DNA of 64,000 nucleotides from Cupriavidus taiwanensis (GTDB lineage: Bacteria > Pseudomonadota > Gammaproteobacteria > Burkholderiales > Burkholderiaceae): NCBI RefSeq assembly GCF_900250075.1, contig NZ_LT977071.1:434001-498000 (forward strand), written 5' to 3'. A program made the position numbers and the translations under genes. Shown here piece by piece: positions 1-8,101 of the stretch. A model generated the notes under the pieces. It saw only the letters and a program-made list of their open reading frames with translations. It did not search any database and had not been told where the DNA came from. Position 1 is the first letter of the stretch; every line of letters begins with the position of its first letter.

Positions 1-468
1 GCGTCCACTGGCACCGGCGCATATCGTCGCGGTGGCGTCGCCTGCGTATCTGCGGGAACGCACGCTGCCTGCCGATCCGTCCATGCTGGGAGTCATGGAT
101 GGCATCGTCATGCGCTCCGGACGCACCGGACGCACACGCCACTGGACCATGCGCGATGCCGCCGGCAACGAGGTTGCGGCAACCCTGCCGGAACGCATTG
201 TCGTCAGCGACCCGGCCGCCATGCGTGAAGCCGCGCTACTGGGTCTGGGCGTGGCGCTGCTGGCGGTACCCGATGTGCTGCCATGGATGGAACGTGGCGA
301 ACTGGTACGCGTACTGCGCGCTGGTACGCCGACGCCGGCGCCATTTCTTTGTATTACCCTACGCGCACCCTGATGCCCGGCAAGACACGCGCATTCATAG
401 ACCACGTTGTGGAAGCCTTTCGCCGCGACGGACTAGCGCAGCGGCTGGCAGGCAGCCTCGGCATTTAG
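1..468 (+). pseudogene. LysR-family regulator, C-terminal part, frameshifted
   Basis: The window opens inside the effector-binding half of a LysR-type transcriptional regulator. Frame 2 reads the usual late LysR pattern (ASPAYL, then GLGVALLAVPDVLPW, then ELVRVL) up to about base 319. The expected continuation WYADAG..SLYYPTR..PAKTRAF is found only in frame 1, ending at the TAG at 466-468. Between the CTG codon at 314 and the TGG at 322 there are five bases where six would keep frame, so a one-base deletion near 317-321 best explains it. Without correction the protein stops at 373, about 30 residues short. The flanking CTGGTACGC repeat (302-310 and 321-329) may have favoured slippage. It could be a real pseudogene or a sequencing error. 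The 5' part lies outside the window. Confidence 0.75.
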
Positions 469-605
469 CGTTGTCTACCGAGAGGTACGCCCTTTTGGCG
501 TCGAACGCGAGGGGCTGAGGCTCGGCGATTACCTCGTTCCGAGTCGCCTGCATGCATCGCCTGACTTGGTATATTCCCGAGGCACCCAGCTTGAGTTGCA
601 ACCCC

Positions 606-635
606 AAAGAAAATGTCCCGGCAAGGCCGGGACAT
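606..635 (-). terminator. Rho-independent terminator of the SDR operon
   Basis: A perfect 10-bp stem (613-622 with 626-635, arms ATGTCCCGGC and GCCGGGACAT) with a 3-base loop is followed, on the minus strand, by a T-rich stretch TTTCTTT. It lies 14 bases past the stop of the minus-strand SDR gene ending at 649, so it closes that operon. Confidence 0.85.
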
Positions 636-648
636 GTGCATGCGTCGA

Positions 649-1497
649 TCAGTCTGCGAAATCGGTGGCTTCAGACGAGCCCCTCCAGGCATCGAGGTCT
701 TTTGCCACCGCGCTCGCCTTCGCGGCTGCCAGTTCGTTGGCAATCTTGCCCGCGAACAGATGCAGCGGAGGTGCCTCGACAGTCGCGGCCTGGATGATCA
801 GCAGCGCCAGCTTGTCGGGATCGCCGGCCTGGCGGCCATGCAAGGTGTCCAGGTGCAAGTCAAGCGAAGCCTTGGCCTGCGAGTAGTCGTCGATCTGCCG
901 CTGGGCCACCGCAAGCGCACCATCCGACAGGAAATCGGTGCGCACCGGGCCCGGATACACCACCGTCGCGCGAATGCCCAGCTCGGCCACCTCTGCCGCA
1001 AGGGATTCCGTCAGTCCGGATAGCGCGAACTTGCTCGCCACGTAGCTGCCCCATCCCGCATACCCGCCCTGGTAGCCAACGATGGACGAGATGTTGATGA
1101 TGTGCCCGCTGCGCTGGCGGCGCAGCTGCGGCAGCGCATGGCGCAGGACAGCCACTGGCGCGAAGAAGTTGACCTCGAAATTGCGACGCAACTCGTCGTC
1201 CGACAGTGCCTCGACCGTGCCTTGCTGGGCATAGCCGGCATTGTTGACGACCACGTCCAGACCGCCGAACCATTCCACGGTCCGGTCGATGGCCTGCTGC
1301 ACGCTGCGGTCATCGGTCAGGTCCACCTCCAGCGGCAGAAAGCGGTCGGACGCGGCACCGAATACCTGCGTCAGCGATGCGGCCGTGCGGGAGGTTGCCG
1401 CCACCCGGTGGCCTTGCTCCAGCAGACGGGTAACGAGTTTCTGACCGACGCCCTTCGACGCGCCGGTGATGAACCATGTACGGGGTGCTTGTTTCAT
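649..1497 (-). CDS. Short-chain dehydrogenase/reductase (SDR) 1
   Basis: A classical NAD(P)-dependent SDR of 282 residues. The cofactor-binding TGxxxGxG motif is at about residues 11-18, NNAG at 85-88, the catalytic serine in NISS near 137 and the YxxxK pair at Tyr152/Lys156. The substrate cannot be read from sequence. The ATG at 1497 was chosen over an in-frame start 16 codons earlier because it has an AAGGAC ribosome site about 8 bases upstream and puts the Rossmann fold at the expected distance. It is the last gene of a three-SDR minus-strand operon (44-base gap to the gene before it) and is followed by a strong terminator. Confidence 0.9.
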   Translation of the reverse strand: MKQAPRTWFITGASKGVGQKLVTRLLEQGHRVAATSRTAASLTQVFGAASDRFLPLEVDLTDDRSVQQAIDRTVEWFGGLDVVVNNAGYAQQGTVEALSDDELRRNFEVNFFAPVAVLRHALPQLRRQRSGHIINISSIVGYQGGYAGWGSYVASKFALSGLTESLAAEVAELGIRATVVYPGPVRTDFLSDGALAVAQRQIDDYSQAKASLDLHLDTLHGRQAGDPDKLALLIIQAATVEAPPLHLFAGKIANELAAAKASAVAKDLDAWRGSSEATDFAD

Positions 1498-1541
1498 GAT
1501 GCAAAGTCCTTGAGTAGATAAATGTTCGGCCAAGATGTTCT

Positions 1542-2303
1542 TCAAGGCAGGGCCACGCTCATGCCACCGTCGGCCATGACCACGGCGCCGACGATGAAGC
1601 TCGCCTTTTCCGAGGCGAGAAACGCGATCACCTCCGCGATTTCCTTTGGCTGTGCGGCACGGCGAATCGGTGCCTTCTTGCCATGCTCGGCCAGGAATGC
1701 CTGACCGTCAGCATGGATGTGGTTGGTGATGTTGGTGATGACATCGCCGGAACCAACCGCATTGACGCGAATGCCGTGCTCGATGGCTTCCAGCGACAGC
1801 GCACGCGTCAATTGCGCCAGCGCGCCCTTGGATGCCGCATAGGCCGCGATCAACGGAAAGGCCTGATAGCAGGCGTAGGACCCCACGTTGACGATGGCGC
1901 CAGCCTTAGCCGGCACCATCGCGCGCATGGCCTCGCGCGAGAACAGGAAGGCGCCCGTGGCATTGACCGCCTGGATGCCGTTCCAATCCTCCAGCGACAT
2001 GTCCACCAGAGCCTTGTTGATGATGACCGCCGCGTTGTTGACCAGGATGTCGAGCTTGCCGAACCGATCGATCGCCGTCGCGACGGCTAGCACGGCACTC
2101 TCCTCGCGCGCCACGTCTGCGACGACGGGAACGATGCCAGGACGGGCCAGAGCTTCCACGTTGCTGCCGCGCCCGACAGCAATCACATTCGCGCCCTCGG
2201 CGTGAAGCAGTTCCGTGGTGGCCAGGCCAATGCCGCTGGCTGCACCGGTGACGATGGCGACCTTGCCTGCGAAGGCGCCGCTTGCTGGGTTTCGTGATGT
2301 CAT
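1542..2303 (-). CDS. Short-chain dehydrogenase/reductase (SDR) 2
   Basis: A 253-residue classical SDR. TGAASGIG is at about 19-26, NNAA at 89-92 (the usual NNAG with a conservative change), Ser142, and YAASK with Tyr155/Lys159. The C-terminus has the common FIVGxxxxxDGG motif of 3-oxoacyl-ACP-reductase-like SDRs, but nothing fixes its substrate. An AGGAGA site lies just ahead of the ATG at 2303. It is the middle gene of the three-SDR operon, 40 bases after SDR 3. The operon sits opposite an AraC regulator, which suggests inducible oxidoreductase functions rather than fatty-acid synthesis. Confidence 0.9.
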   Translation of the reverse strand: MTSRNPASGAFAGKVAIVTGAASGIGLATTELLHAEGANVIAVGRGSNVEALARPGIVPVVADVAREESAVLAVATAIDRFGKLDILVNNAAVIINKALVDMSLEDWNGIQAVNATGAFLFSREAMRAMVPAKAGAIVNVGSYACYQAFPLIAAYAASKGALAQLTRALSLEAIEHGIRVNAVGSGDVITNITNHIHADGQAFLAEHGKKAPIRRAAQPKEIAEVIAFLASEKASFIVGAVVMADGGMSVALP

Positions 2304-2343
2304 GATGTTCTCCTGATTGGGTTGCGTGCTGTGTCTCAGAAAG

Positions 2344-3084
2344 TCAGAACGGGCTGGCGGTGGGTCGTACGACGATCTCGCTGACGTCGACTTCGGCAGG
2401 CTGCTCTACCGCGTATGCAATGGCGCGGGCGATGGCGTCCGGCGTGATGGCGATGCGACGGAACTCCTGCATGGCCGTGCGCGCCGTGTCGTCAGAGATC
2501 GAGTCCGCCAGTTCAGACTCCACGACACCCGGGCAGATCACGGTCACGCGGATCTTGTCGGTCTCCTGGCGCAGCCCATCCGAGATGGCGCGAACGGCGA
2601 ACTTGGTGGCGCAGTAGACCGCGGCAGTGGGCGACACCGAAAGTCCGCCAATCGAAGAGATGTTGATGATCTGGCCCACCCCTTGCGCTTCCATCGTCGG
2701 CAGCACGGCGGCAATGCCGTGCAGTACGCCACGGATGTTCACGTCGATCATCCGGTCCCACTCGCCGACTTTGAGCGCGTTGAGCGGTGAAAGCGGCATC
2801 ACGCCCGCGTTGTTGATCAGCACGTCGATCCGGCCAAAGGCTTCGAGAGCGAACCGTGCGAATGCCGCCACGTCATCGGCCGAGGTCACGTCCAGTTCGC
2901 GGTAGCGAACGATGCCCCCGGACGCCTCGATCGATGCCGTCAACTCGGCGAGCCTGTCGGTCCGGCGGGCACCGATGACAAGCCGGTGACCTTGCGCGGC
3001 GAGCAAGCGCGCAGCGCCCTCGCCAATGCCGCTGCTGGCGCCGGTGATCAGGATGACTTTCGATTCATTGGTGACGTTTGCCAT
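2344..3084 (-). CDS. Short-chain dehydrogenase/reductase (SDR) 3
   Basis: A 246-residue SDR, first gene of the operon. TGASSGIG is at 14-21, NNAGVMPL at 91-98, NISS with Ser143, and YCATK with Tyr157/Lys161. NNAGVMPLSPL and the C-terminal EIVVRPTAS resemble the YdfG-like SDRs that are often paired with AraC regulators. The ATG at 3084 (product begins MANVTNES) has GGAG about 8 bases upstream. A much longer in-frame extension exists upstream, but it runs through the intergenic region and antisense to the AraC gene and was rejected. Confidence 0.9.
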   Translation of the reverse strand: MANVTNESKVILITGASSGIGEGAARLLAAQGHRLVIGARRTDRLAELTASIEASGGIVRYRELDVTSADDVAAFARFALEAFGRIDVLINNAGVMPLSPLNALKVGEWDRMIDVNIRGVLHGIAAVLPTMEAQGVGQIINISSIGGLSVSPTAAVYCATKFAVRAISDGLRQETDKIRVTVICPGVVESELADSISDDTARTAMQEFRRIAITPDAIARAIAYAVEQPAEVDVSEIVVRPTASPF

Positions 3085-3336
3085 GTTGCATACTCCTATT
3101 GTCGGTTCGGATCTGGCCGCGGCGATATCCGCTTGCAGCGGAACGCTTCGCAGCCACGTTTCGGCCTTCAAGGAAGCGGTGATGTTCGTTGGCCGGTGAG
3201 TGAATGATAGGGAGCAGCCTACCGTTGGCGAATACATGGACCGATGCCATCCTTGCCTATTCCTATCGATCTGGCTGGCACGGCGTTTTAAACGCGCATA
3301 GAATGGGGGCAGCAGGCAAACAACAGGAGAACTGAG
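3085..3336. promoter_or_regulatory. Divergent promoter region, SDR operon / AraC gene
   Basis: A 252-base divergent intergenic region. A perfect 13-base palindrome GCGTTT-T-AAACGC lies at 3283-3295, and a -10-like TAGAAT at 3299-3304 faces the AraC gene. The palindrome is a candidate operator; AraC binding here is inference. Confidence 0.4.
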
Positions 3337-4263
3337 TTGTCGAAGGTCCGCTCCCCCGCTTCCACCAGAATGGTGCGTCTCATCGAGACGCTGGCGCCCA
3401 CCGAGGGTTACACGCAGTCCACACTCGACAGCGTCCGCCTGATGCGTTCGGATCGGCCTCTTGGACGCACACCGGTGCTGTACGAGCCGAGCATCGTCAT
3501 CGTTTGCCAGGGCCGCAAGCTGGGCTTCCTGGGCAATGAGGTCTATGTCTATGACGCGCAGCACTATCTGGTGCTGTCCGTACCGCTGCCGTTCTCCACG
3601 GAGACCCACGCATCCGCAGAAGAACCCATGCTCGCTGTCTCCATCCGCCTGGACCTCATCGAGCTCAGCGAATTGATCACGCAGATAGGCGCCGCTGGGC
3701 ATCTTTCTGACGAGCCGCCGAACGGCATGGTGTCGACCGAGCTCGACGCCAATCTGGCCGGTGCGACCGTCAGGCTGCTGGAGGCATTGACGGTACCCAT
3801 GGATGCACAGATTCTGGGACCCGGCCTGGTGCGGGAAATCTGCTATCGGGTATTGACGGGGGCACAGGGCGGCGCAATGCGTGCCGCCCTGGCCCACCAG
3901 GGGCGCTTCGGGCGCGTGGCGAAAGCGCTCAAGCGCATCCACGCCGACTATGCTTCACCGCTCAACGTGACGCGTCTTGCCGAAGAAGCCGGCATGAGCG
4001 TGCCTGCCTTCCACGCCAATTTCCGCACGGTGACCCAGACCTCGCCGATCCAGTACATCAAGTCCACGCGCCTCCACCAGGCCCGCTTGATGATGATCCG
4101 CGACGGCGTCACTGCGGCGGCCGCGGCCGGACGCGTCGGCTACGAAAGCACCTCGCAGTTCAGCAGGGAGTTCAAGCGCCTGTTCGGGCGAACGCCGGTC
4201 GAGGAGGCACGCGATATGCGTGAGTCATTCACACTTTCGCCGGCGGTTCGCTTCGGTGCCTAG
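3337..4263 (+). CDS. AraC-family transcriptional regulator
   Basis: A 308-residue regulator. About residues 25-165 match the AraC_N (cupin-like) sensor domain (pattern YEPSIVIVCQGRK, then VLSVPLPFS). About 195-290 hold the two helix-turn-helix motifs of the AraC domain (LNVTRLAEEAGMSVPAFHANF and VGYESTSQFSREFKRLFG). The start is a TTG at 3337 preceded by AGGAG at good spacing. It is transcribed away from the three-SDR operon and is the natural candidate to control it. Its last 4 bases overlap the end of the convergent oxidoreductase gene. This subfamily commonly activates a neighbouring dehydrogenase or aldo/keto reductase; the inducer is unknown. Confidence 0.93.
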   Translation: MSKVRSPASTRMVRLIETLAPTEGYTQSTLDSVRLMRSDRPLGRTPVLYEPSIVIVCQGRKLGFLGNEVYVYDAQHYLVLSVPLPFSTETHASAEEPMLAVSIRLDLIELSELITQIGAAGHLSDEPPNGMVSTELDANLAGATVRLLEALTVPMDAQILGPGLVREICYRVLTGAQGGAMRAALAHQGRFGRVAKALKRIHADYASPLNVTRLAEEAGMSVPAFHANFRTVTQTSPIQYIKSTRLHQARLMMIRDGVTAAAAAGRVGYESTSQFSREFKRLFGRTPVEEARDMRESFTLSPAVRFGA

Positions 4264-5198
4264 GCCCTTGTCTCCTGGGCCACGTCCACGACGATCTTGC
4301 CTCTCACGTGGCCACCCTTGCTGTGGCCGAGCGCCTGGCCGACGTGCGATAGTGCGTAGACCGACTCGATATGGGTGCGCAGATCGCCTGAGGCATGAAG
4401 CTCGGCCAGCTTCTCAAGCCTGGACCCATCGGCACGTGTGGCAAAGTGTTTGCCTGTCGCCTGCGCCGCATCGGCCAGGGCAGCGCTGGGTCTCGCGACC
4501 GTCGATACCAATTTACCTCCGGGTTTCAGCACGGACCACGAACGCTCTTGAGTTTCACCGCCAATCAGGTCAAGCACGAGATCTATCCTTGAGACGCGTT
4601 CGGCGAAGACCTCAGCGCGGTAGTCAATGAAGGAATCGGCGCCGAGACTCTCCAGGTAATCGCGATTCCCAGCCGAGCCGGTGCCGATAACGTGGGCCCC
4701 GGCCAGCTTGGCAAGCTGCACGGCGGCGCTACCTACGCCACCTGCGGCACCGTGGATCAGGACGGATTGCCCGGCTTGCAAGGCGCCATGCTCGTGGAGC
4801 GCCTGCCATGCAGTTAATGTCGCTGCCGGAATCGCCGCGGCATCTGTGAAGGCCAAGGATGCAGGCTTGCGTGCCAGCCGCGCGGCCTCCACGACGGCGC
4901 GCGTGGCGAAGGCCCCGACAATGCCGATGAATCCCATTACTTCATCACCCGGCTTTAGCGTGGTAACGCTGCGCCCAACGGCGATGACTGTCCCTGCGGC
5001 ATCCACGCCCGGTGTGAACGGCAACGGCAGCGGGATGAACGCTTGCATGGCGCCACTGACGATCTTCCAGTCAATGGGATTCACCGACGCCGCAGACACA
5101 TCGATCAGGACCTCGTTGTCGCCAGGCACGGGATCGTCCAGCTCGACCAATCTCAGGTGATCGGGACTGCCATAGGCTGTAACTCGCATGGCTTTCAT
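4260..5198 (-). CDS. NADP-dependent zinc-type/quinone oxidoreductase (MDR superfamily)
   Basis: A 312-residue medium-chain dehydrogenase/reductase. The N-terminal GroES-like part carries SAASVNPIDWKI and FTPGVDAAGTV. The Rossmann nucleotide-binding loop HGAAGGVGSAAVQLAK is near residue 150. No zinc-ligand cysteines are seen, so it belongs with quinone-oxidoreductase-like enzymes, probably reducing small alpha,beta-unsaturated carbonyls or quinones with NADPH. Its ATG at 5198 shares one base with the TGA of the upstream NTF2-like gene (TGATG junction), so the two are translationally coupled. The third gene upstream is a DoxX protein, and a LysR gene is divergent from the group. Confidence 0.9.
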   Translation of the reverse strand: MKAMRVTAYGSPDHLRLVELDDPVPGDNEVLIDVSAASVNPIDWKIVSGAMQAFIPLPLPFTPGVDAAGTVIAVGRSVTTLKPGDEVMGFIGIVGAFATRAVVEAARLARKPASLAFTDAAAIPAATLTAWQALHEHGALQAGQSVLIHGAAGGVGSAAVQLAKLAGAHVIGTGSAGNRDYLESLGADSFIDYRAEVFAERVSRIDLVLDLIGGETQERSWSVLKPGGKLVSTVARPSAALADAAQATGKHFATRADGSRLEKLAELHASGDLRTHIESVYALSHVGQALGHSKGGHVRGKIVVDVAQETRA

Positions 5199-5626
5199 CA
5201 GATGCTCCTGGAGGAGACGCCCACCACCGGGGCATCGAGGGCAAGGGCCGCCTGGACGGGATCGAAATACTCCCGCAGCTGTACGATGCGGCCGTCTTGG
5301 GCGGTGAGAAACACAACATACTCCTGACGATAGACGCGGCCGTTCGCGGCAATCACGCCCTCGCCGCGCACCCGTGCAATCGCATGCTCGGGGTTATCCG
5401 TCGCAGTTACGATGGCCTCCGAGAATCGAAAGTCCTTGACCGCCCCAGCGAACCAGCTTGCGTGCCGGAGAACGGCTTCGCGGCCTTCGAGTTTCACCGG
5501 GTGGCCCAGACTCGGAGCGTAGGGCAGATCCCATACGATGTTGTCTGCAATCAATCCTCGCCATTGCTGGGGCTGGTCTACGAGCCATTCGAGGTGCTTA
5601 TGCAAGAGCGTTGTTGCGATGGTCAT
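5198..5626 (-). CDS. NTF2-like (SnoaL-type) small protein
   Basis: A 142-residue protein of the cone-shaped NTF2/SnoaL fold class. Markers are an early W, IVWDLPYAPS, and a C-terminal YVVFLTAQDGRIVQLREYFDP that is typical of the family. Members act as small-molecule isomerases or cyclases, or only bind ligands; none of these can be chosen here. The ATG at 5626 has GGAGA upstream and was preferred over a longer in-frame reading without a ribosome site. It lies between a DoxX gene (25-base gap) and the oxidoreductase it overlaps, so the three are probably one unit handling a reactive organic substrate. Confidence 0.85.
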   Translation of the reverse strand: MTIATTLLHKHLEWLVDQPQQWRGLIADNIVWDLPYAPSLGHPVKLEGREAVLRHASWFAGAVKDFRFSEAIVTATDNPEHAIARVRGEGVIAANGRVYRQEYVVFLTAQDGRIVQLREYFDPVQAALALDAPVVGVSSRSI

Positions 5627-5651
5627 GATGTTGTCTCCGGGAACGCAATGG

Positions 5652-6083
5652 TCAAACCGACACACGACCGGCAGGCACACGGCGGTTGTCAAGGCTGAGG
5701 GCACCCGGGCCAAATGCGACCACCTGCAACAGGCCGCCAGCCATAGCCAGGTTCTTCAGAAAATGAAACATCTGGTTCTGATCGGCGAGGGCGTGGTGAA
5801 AGATGAGCGCGGTCACGATTGCGCAGCCAGCCAGCAAAAGAGCGATCAGGCGCGTCTTGTATCCAGCTACCAGGAGCGCGGCGCCCGCCAGCTCAAGCAC
5901 CAATGCGCCGATCAGTCCGAGCGCTGGAGCGGGGAGACCCAGCGATCCGATATACGCCATGGTCGCACCGGGGGCGAGCAGCTTACCGACGCCGCTGATG
6001 ATGAAAATGGTTGCGAGGAGAGTGCGCCCGGCCACAGCGATTGCCGAGTTTGCGTCCAGCGAGACTTGCGAGTTCGAGTTCAT
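5652..6083 (-). CDS. DoxX-family inner-membrane protein
   Basis: A 143-residue protein with four predicted membrane helices and the DoxX signature (RTLLATIFIISGVGKLLAP near the start, LGLIGALVLELAGAALLVAGY, and a loop FHHALADQNQMFHFLKNLAMAGG). DoxX/YphA-type proteins are small membrane proteins linked to thiol or quinone redox; a precise reaction is not known for this subgroup. The start at 6083 has AAAGGA 8 bases upstream; two earlier in-frame ATGs lack spacing. It is the first gene of the operon divergent from the LysR gene at 6185. Confidence 0.88.
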   Translation of the reverse strand: MNSNSQVSLDANSAIAVAGRTLLATIFIISGVGKLLAPGATMAYIGSLGLPAPALGLIGALVLELAGAALLVAGYKTRLIALLLAGCAIVTALIFHHALADQNQMFHFLKNLAMAGGLLQVVAFGPGALSLDNRRVPAGRVSV

Positions 6084-6155
6084 GGTGATCATCCTTTGAG
6101 AGAGCGGATGACCGAAGATTAGGGTCTTGACACCCATCTAGGAAGCCTATATTTA

Positions 6156-6172
6156 TAGATGCGATCCATCTA
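6156..6172. promoter_or_regulatory. Inverted repeat TAGATG-N5-CATCTA, probable LysR operator
   Basis: A perfect 6-bp inverted repeat sits 13 bases before the LysR start codon, in the 101-base region between divergent lysR and the doxX operon. Further TAGAT/ATCTA half-sites flank it. Position and AT content fit a LysR autoregulatory site. Confidence 0.5.
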
Positions 6173-6184
6173 CTCCATAGATAC

Positions 6185-7087
6185 ATGCTCGATGCTGTTT
6201 CGCTGGACCAGTTGCGCACCTTCATCGCCGCCGCCGACGAAGGCAGTTTTTCCGCCGCGGGGCGGAAACTACGGCGGGCACAGTCCGTAGTCAGCCATAC
6301 TCTGGCCAATCTCGAGGGCCAGATCGGGGTGCAGCTTTTCGATCGCGCCGGGCGTTTTCCCAGGCTTACAGACGAAGGGTCGGCCTTGCTCGCTCAGGCG
6401 CGAATGGTGGTCGCTGGCATGGACGGGTTCAAGGCCAAGGCGCGCGCGATATCCGATGGGCTCGAACCCGAATTGTCCGTGGTGGTGGACGTGATGTACC
6501 CGATGGCTTCGTTGACCGATGCTGTCGGCGCGTTCCGAAACGAGTTTCCGCACACGCCATTGCGCCTTTACGTCGAGGCCCTTGGCGCCGTCATGCAGCC
6601 TGTCCTGGCGCAGGCGTGTCGACTAGGCATTAGCGGCTCGATGCCATCGGTCCCGGAGATTCTGGATTCCGAAAAATTGCTGGATGTGCCGATGATTACG
6701 GTCGCAGCACCGTCACATCCTTTGGCGTCAGCAAGAAAAATTATCCGCGCCGCGGACCTGAAGGAGCACGTCCAATTGGTCCTGACCGACCGCACCACCC
6801 TCACGGAAGGCAAGACCTTCGGTGTCTTCTCGCCGCAGATATGGCGCCTTGCTGATCTGGGCGCCAAGCACGCATTCTTGCGCGCTGGCTTTGGATGGGG
6901 CCATATGCCGGTGGCGATGGTCCAGGATGACTTGGACGCCGGGAAGCTTGTGCCCTTGCGGCTTGAAGCGTTCCAACCCCATACGCCCCCAATCGCCATG
7001 TTCGCCATTTTTCGGAAAGACACACCGCCCGGCCCTGCGGGCCGCTGGTTTCTCAAGCGGCTCCGAGATTCAGGCGGCACCCGTTAG
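6185..7087 (+). CDS. LysR-family transcriptional regulator
   Basis: A 300-residue LysR regulator. The winged HTH spans about residues 5-64 (LDQLRTFIAAADEGSFSAAG, then SHTLANLEGQIGVQLFDRAG), followed by an effector-binding domain to about 295. It is divergent from the doxX-NTF2-oxidoreductase operon with a strong inverted repeat between them, so it probably controls that operon and itself. Its stop lies 1 base before the end of the convergent LysR gene. Confidence 0.93.
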   Translation: MLDAVSLDQLRTFIAAADEGSFSAAGRKLRRAQSVVSHTLANLEGQIGVQLFDRAGRFPRLTDEGSALLAQARMVVAGMDGFKAKARAISDGLEPELSVVVDVMYPMASLTDAVGAFRNEFPHTPLRLYVEALGAVMQPVLAQACRLGISGSMPSVPEILDSEKLLDVPMITVAAPSHPLASARKIIRAADLKEHVQLVLTDRTTLTEGKTFGVFSPQIWRLADLGAKHAFLRAGFGWGHMPVAMVQDDLDAGKLVPLRLEAFQPHTPPIAMFAIFRKDTPPGPAGRWFLKRLRDSGGTR

Positions 7088-7088
7088 C

Positions 7089-7988
7089 TTATTGGAGTTT
7101 TGCTGTTCCTCTTCGGATCAGCATGTCAAAGAGAATCTGCGCGGCCGGCGCCAACGGGCGTCCTCGACGCGAGATCAATCCCAACGTTCGAGTGATGGGT
7201 GGGTCAGTCAGCGGGATCGCAAGCAGGCCACTGCCGGACTTCGGCGGCAAGGCCATTCGAGGCACAACACCGATTCCCAGGCCGGCCTGGACCAGGCTTA
7301 CCAGGGCGGGAACATGATTTACCTCGCAGTACCAACGCGGTCTTGCCTGCAGCCGCGCAAGGGCCTGGTCAATCAGGAAGCGATTGCCGCTGCCTTGCGC
7401 GAGCGTAATGTAGTCAAGACCTCCAAGGTCTTTCCATTTGACGCTTTTTCGCGTAGCTAGCGGATGCCCTTTGCGACAGGCGACAACAAACGCCTCTTCA
7501 ATCAAAGGGCAGAATTCGATGTCTGGCTCCTGCGTCCCGATATAGGTCAGACCGAAATCCGCATCGCCGCGCGCGACTGCGAGGAGGACATCGCCCGAAG
7601 ACTCGTCAATGATGCGGAGTCTTATCCCCGGGTAGCGCTCGTGATACGGCCCCACGACCGAGGGTAAGAAATGGCCTACCGCAGACGGTACGCAAGCAAG
7701 CGTCACCTCGCCCGACAGCCGCTCGGCAACGGTCTGGATGCCGAGCATGGCCTCTTCAAGCTCGTTGATGACGTTTCGCGCCTTGTGCACAAACATGCGG
7801 CCCAGGGTAGTCAATTCGACCTTGCGGGTGGTCCGCGTGAACAGCGCAACGCCAAGCGCGTCTTCCAGTTTGTCGATACGACGCGACAGTGCCGACTGCG
7901 ACAAGAACATCGCATCGGATGCTGCCTTGAAGCTGCCCAGATCGGCTACGGCCAGAAACGCCCGCAAGTCCGCCAGATCGAAATTCAT
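7089..7988 (-). CDS. LysR-family transcriptional regulator
   Basis: A 299-residue LysR protein: HTH at about 1-60 (DLADLRAFLAVADLGSFKAA, then SQSALSRRIDKLEDALG) and an effector domain with GEVTLACVPSAVGHFLP and the late GLGIGVVPRMALP. The ATG at 7988 was chosen because it starts the HTH at the family-typical distance; the ribosome site is weak. It diverges from the Bug receptor, dehydrogenase and binding-protein genes that follow, and LysR-Bug pairs are common in Burkholderiales, so control of uptake or catabolism of an organic acid is the likely job. Confidence 0.92.
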   Translation of the reverse strand: MNFDLADLRAFLAVADLGSFKAASDAMFLSQSALSRRIDKLEDALGVALFTRTTRKVELTTLGRMFVHKARNVINELEEAMLGIQTVAERLSGEVTLACVPSAVGHFLPSVVGPYHERYPGIRLRIIDESSGDVLLAVARGDADFGLTYIGTQEPDIEFCPLIEEAFVVACRKGHPLATRKSVKWKDLGGLDYITLAQGSGNRFLIDQALARLQARPRWYCEVNHVPALVSLVQAGLGIGVVPRMALPPKSGSGLLAIPLTDPPITRTLGLISRRGRPLAPAAQILFDMLIRRGTAKLQ

Positions 7989-8101
7989 GTGCCTAACGCA
8001 AGAATCCTTGTGATATTTGCACTTTACACCGGAATCCAGCAAGCGTGATTATCTGCGGCACGGACAGAGCAAGACGCTGTCATGACCAAGCAGGAGACAC
8101 A

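Noticed and set aside
2344..3942. 532-codon reading of SDR 3
   Set aside because: The extra N-terminus crosses the divergent promoter and is antisense to the AraC gene; the 3084 start has a proper ribosome site.
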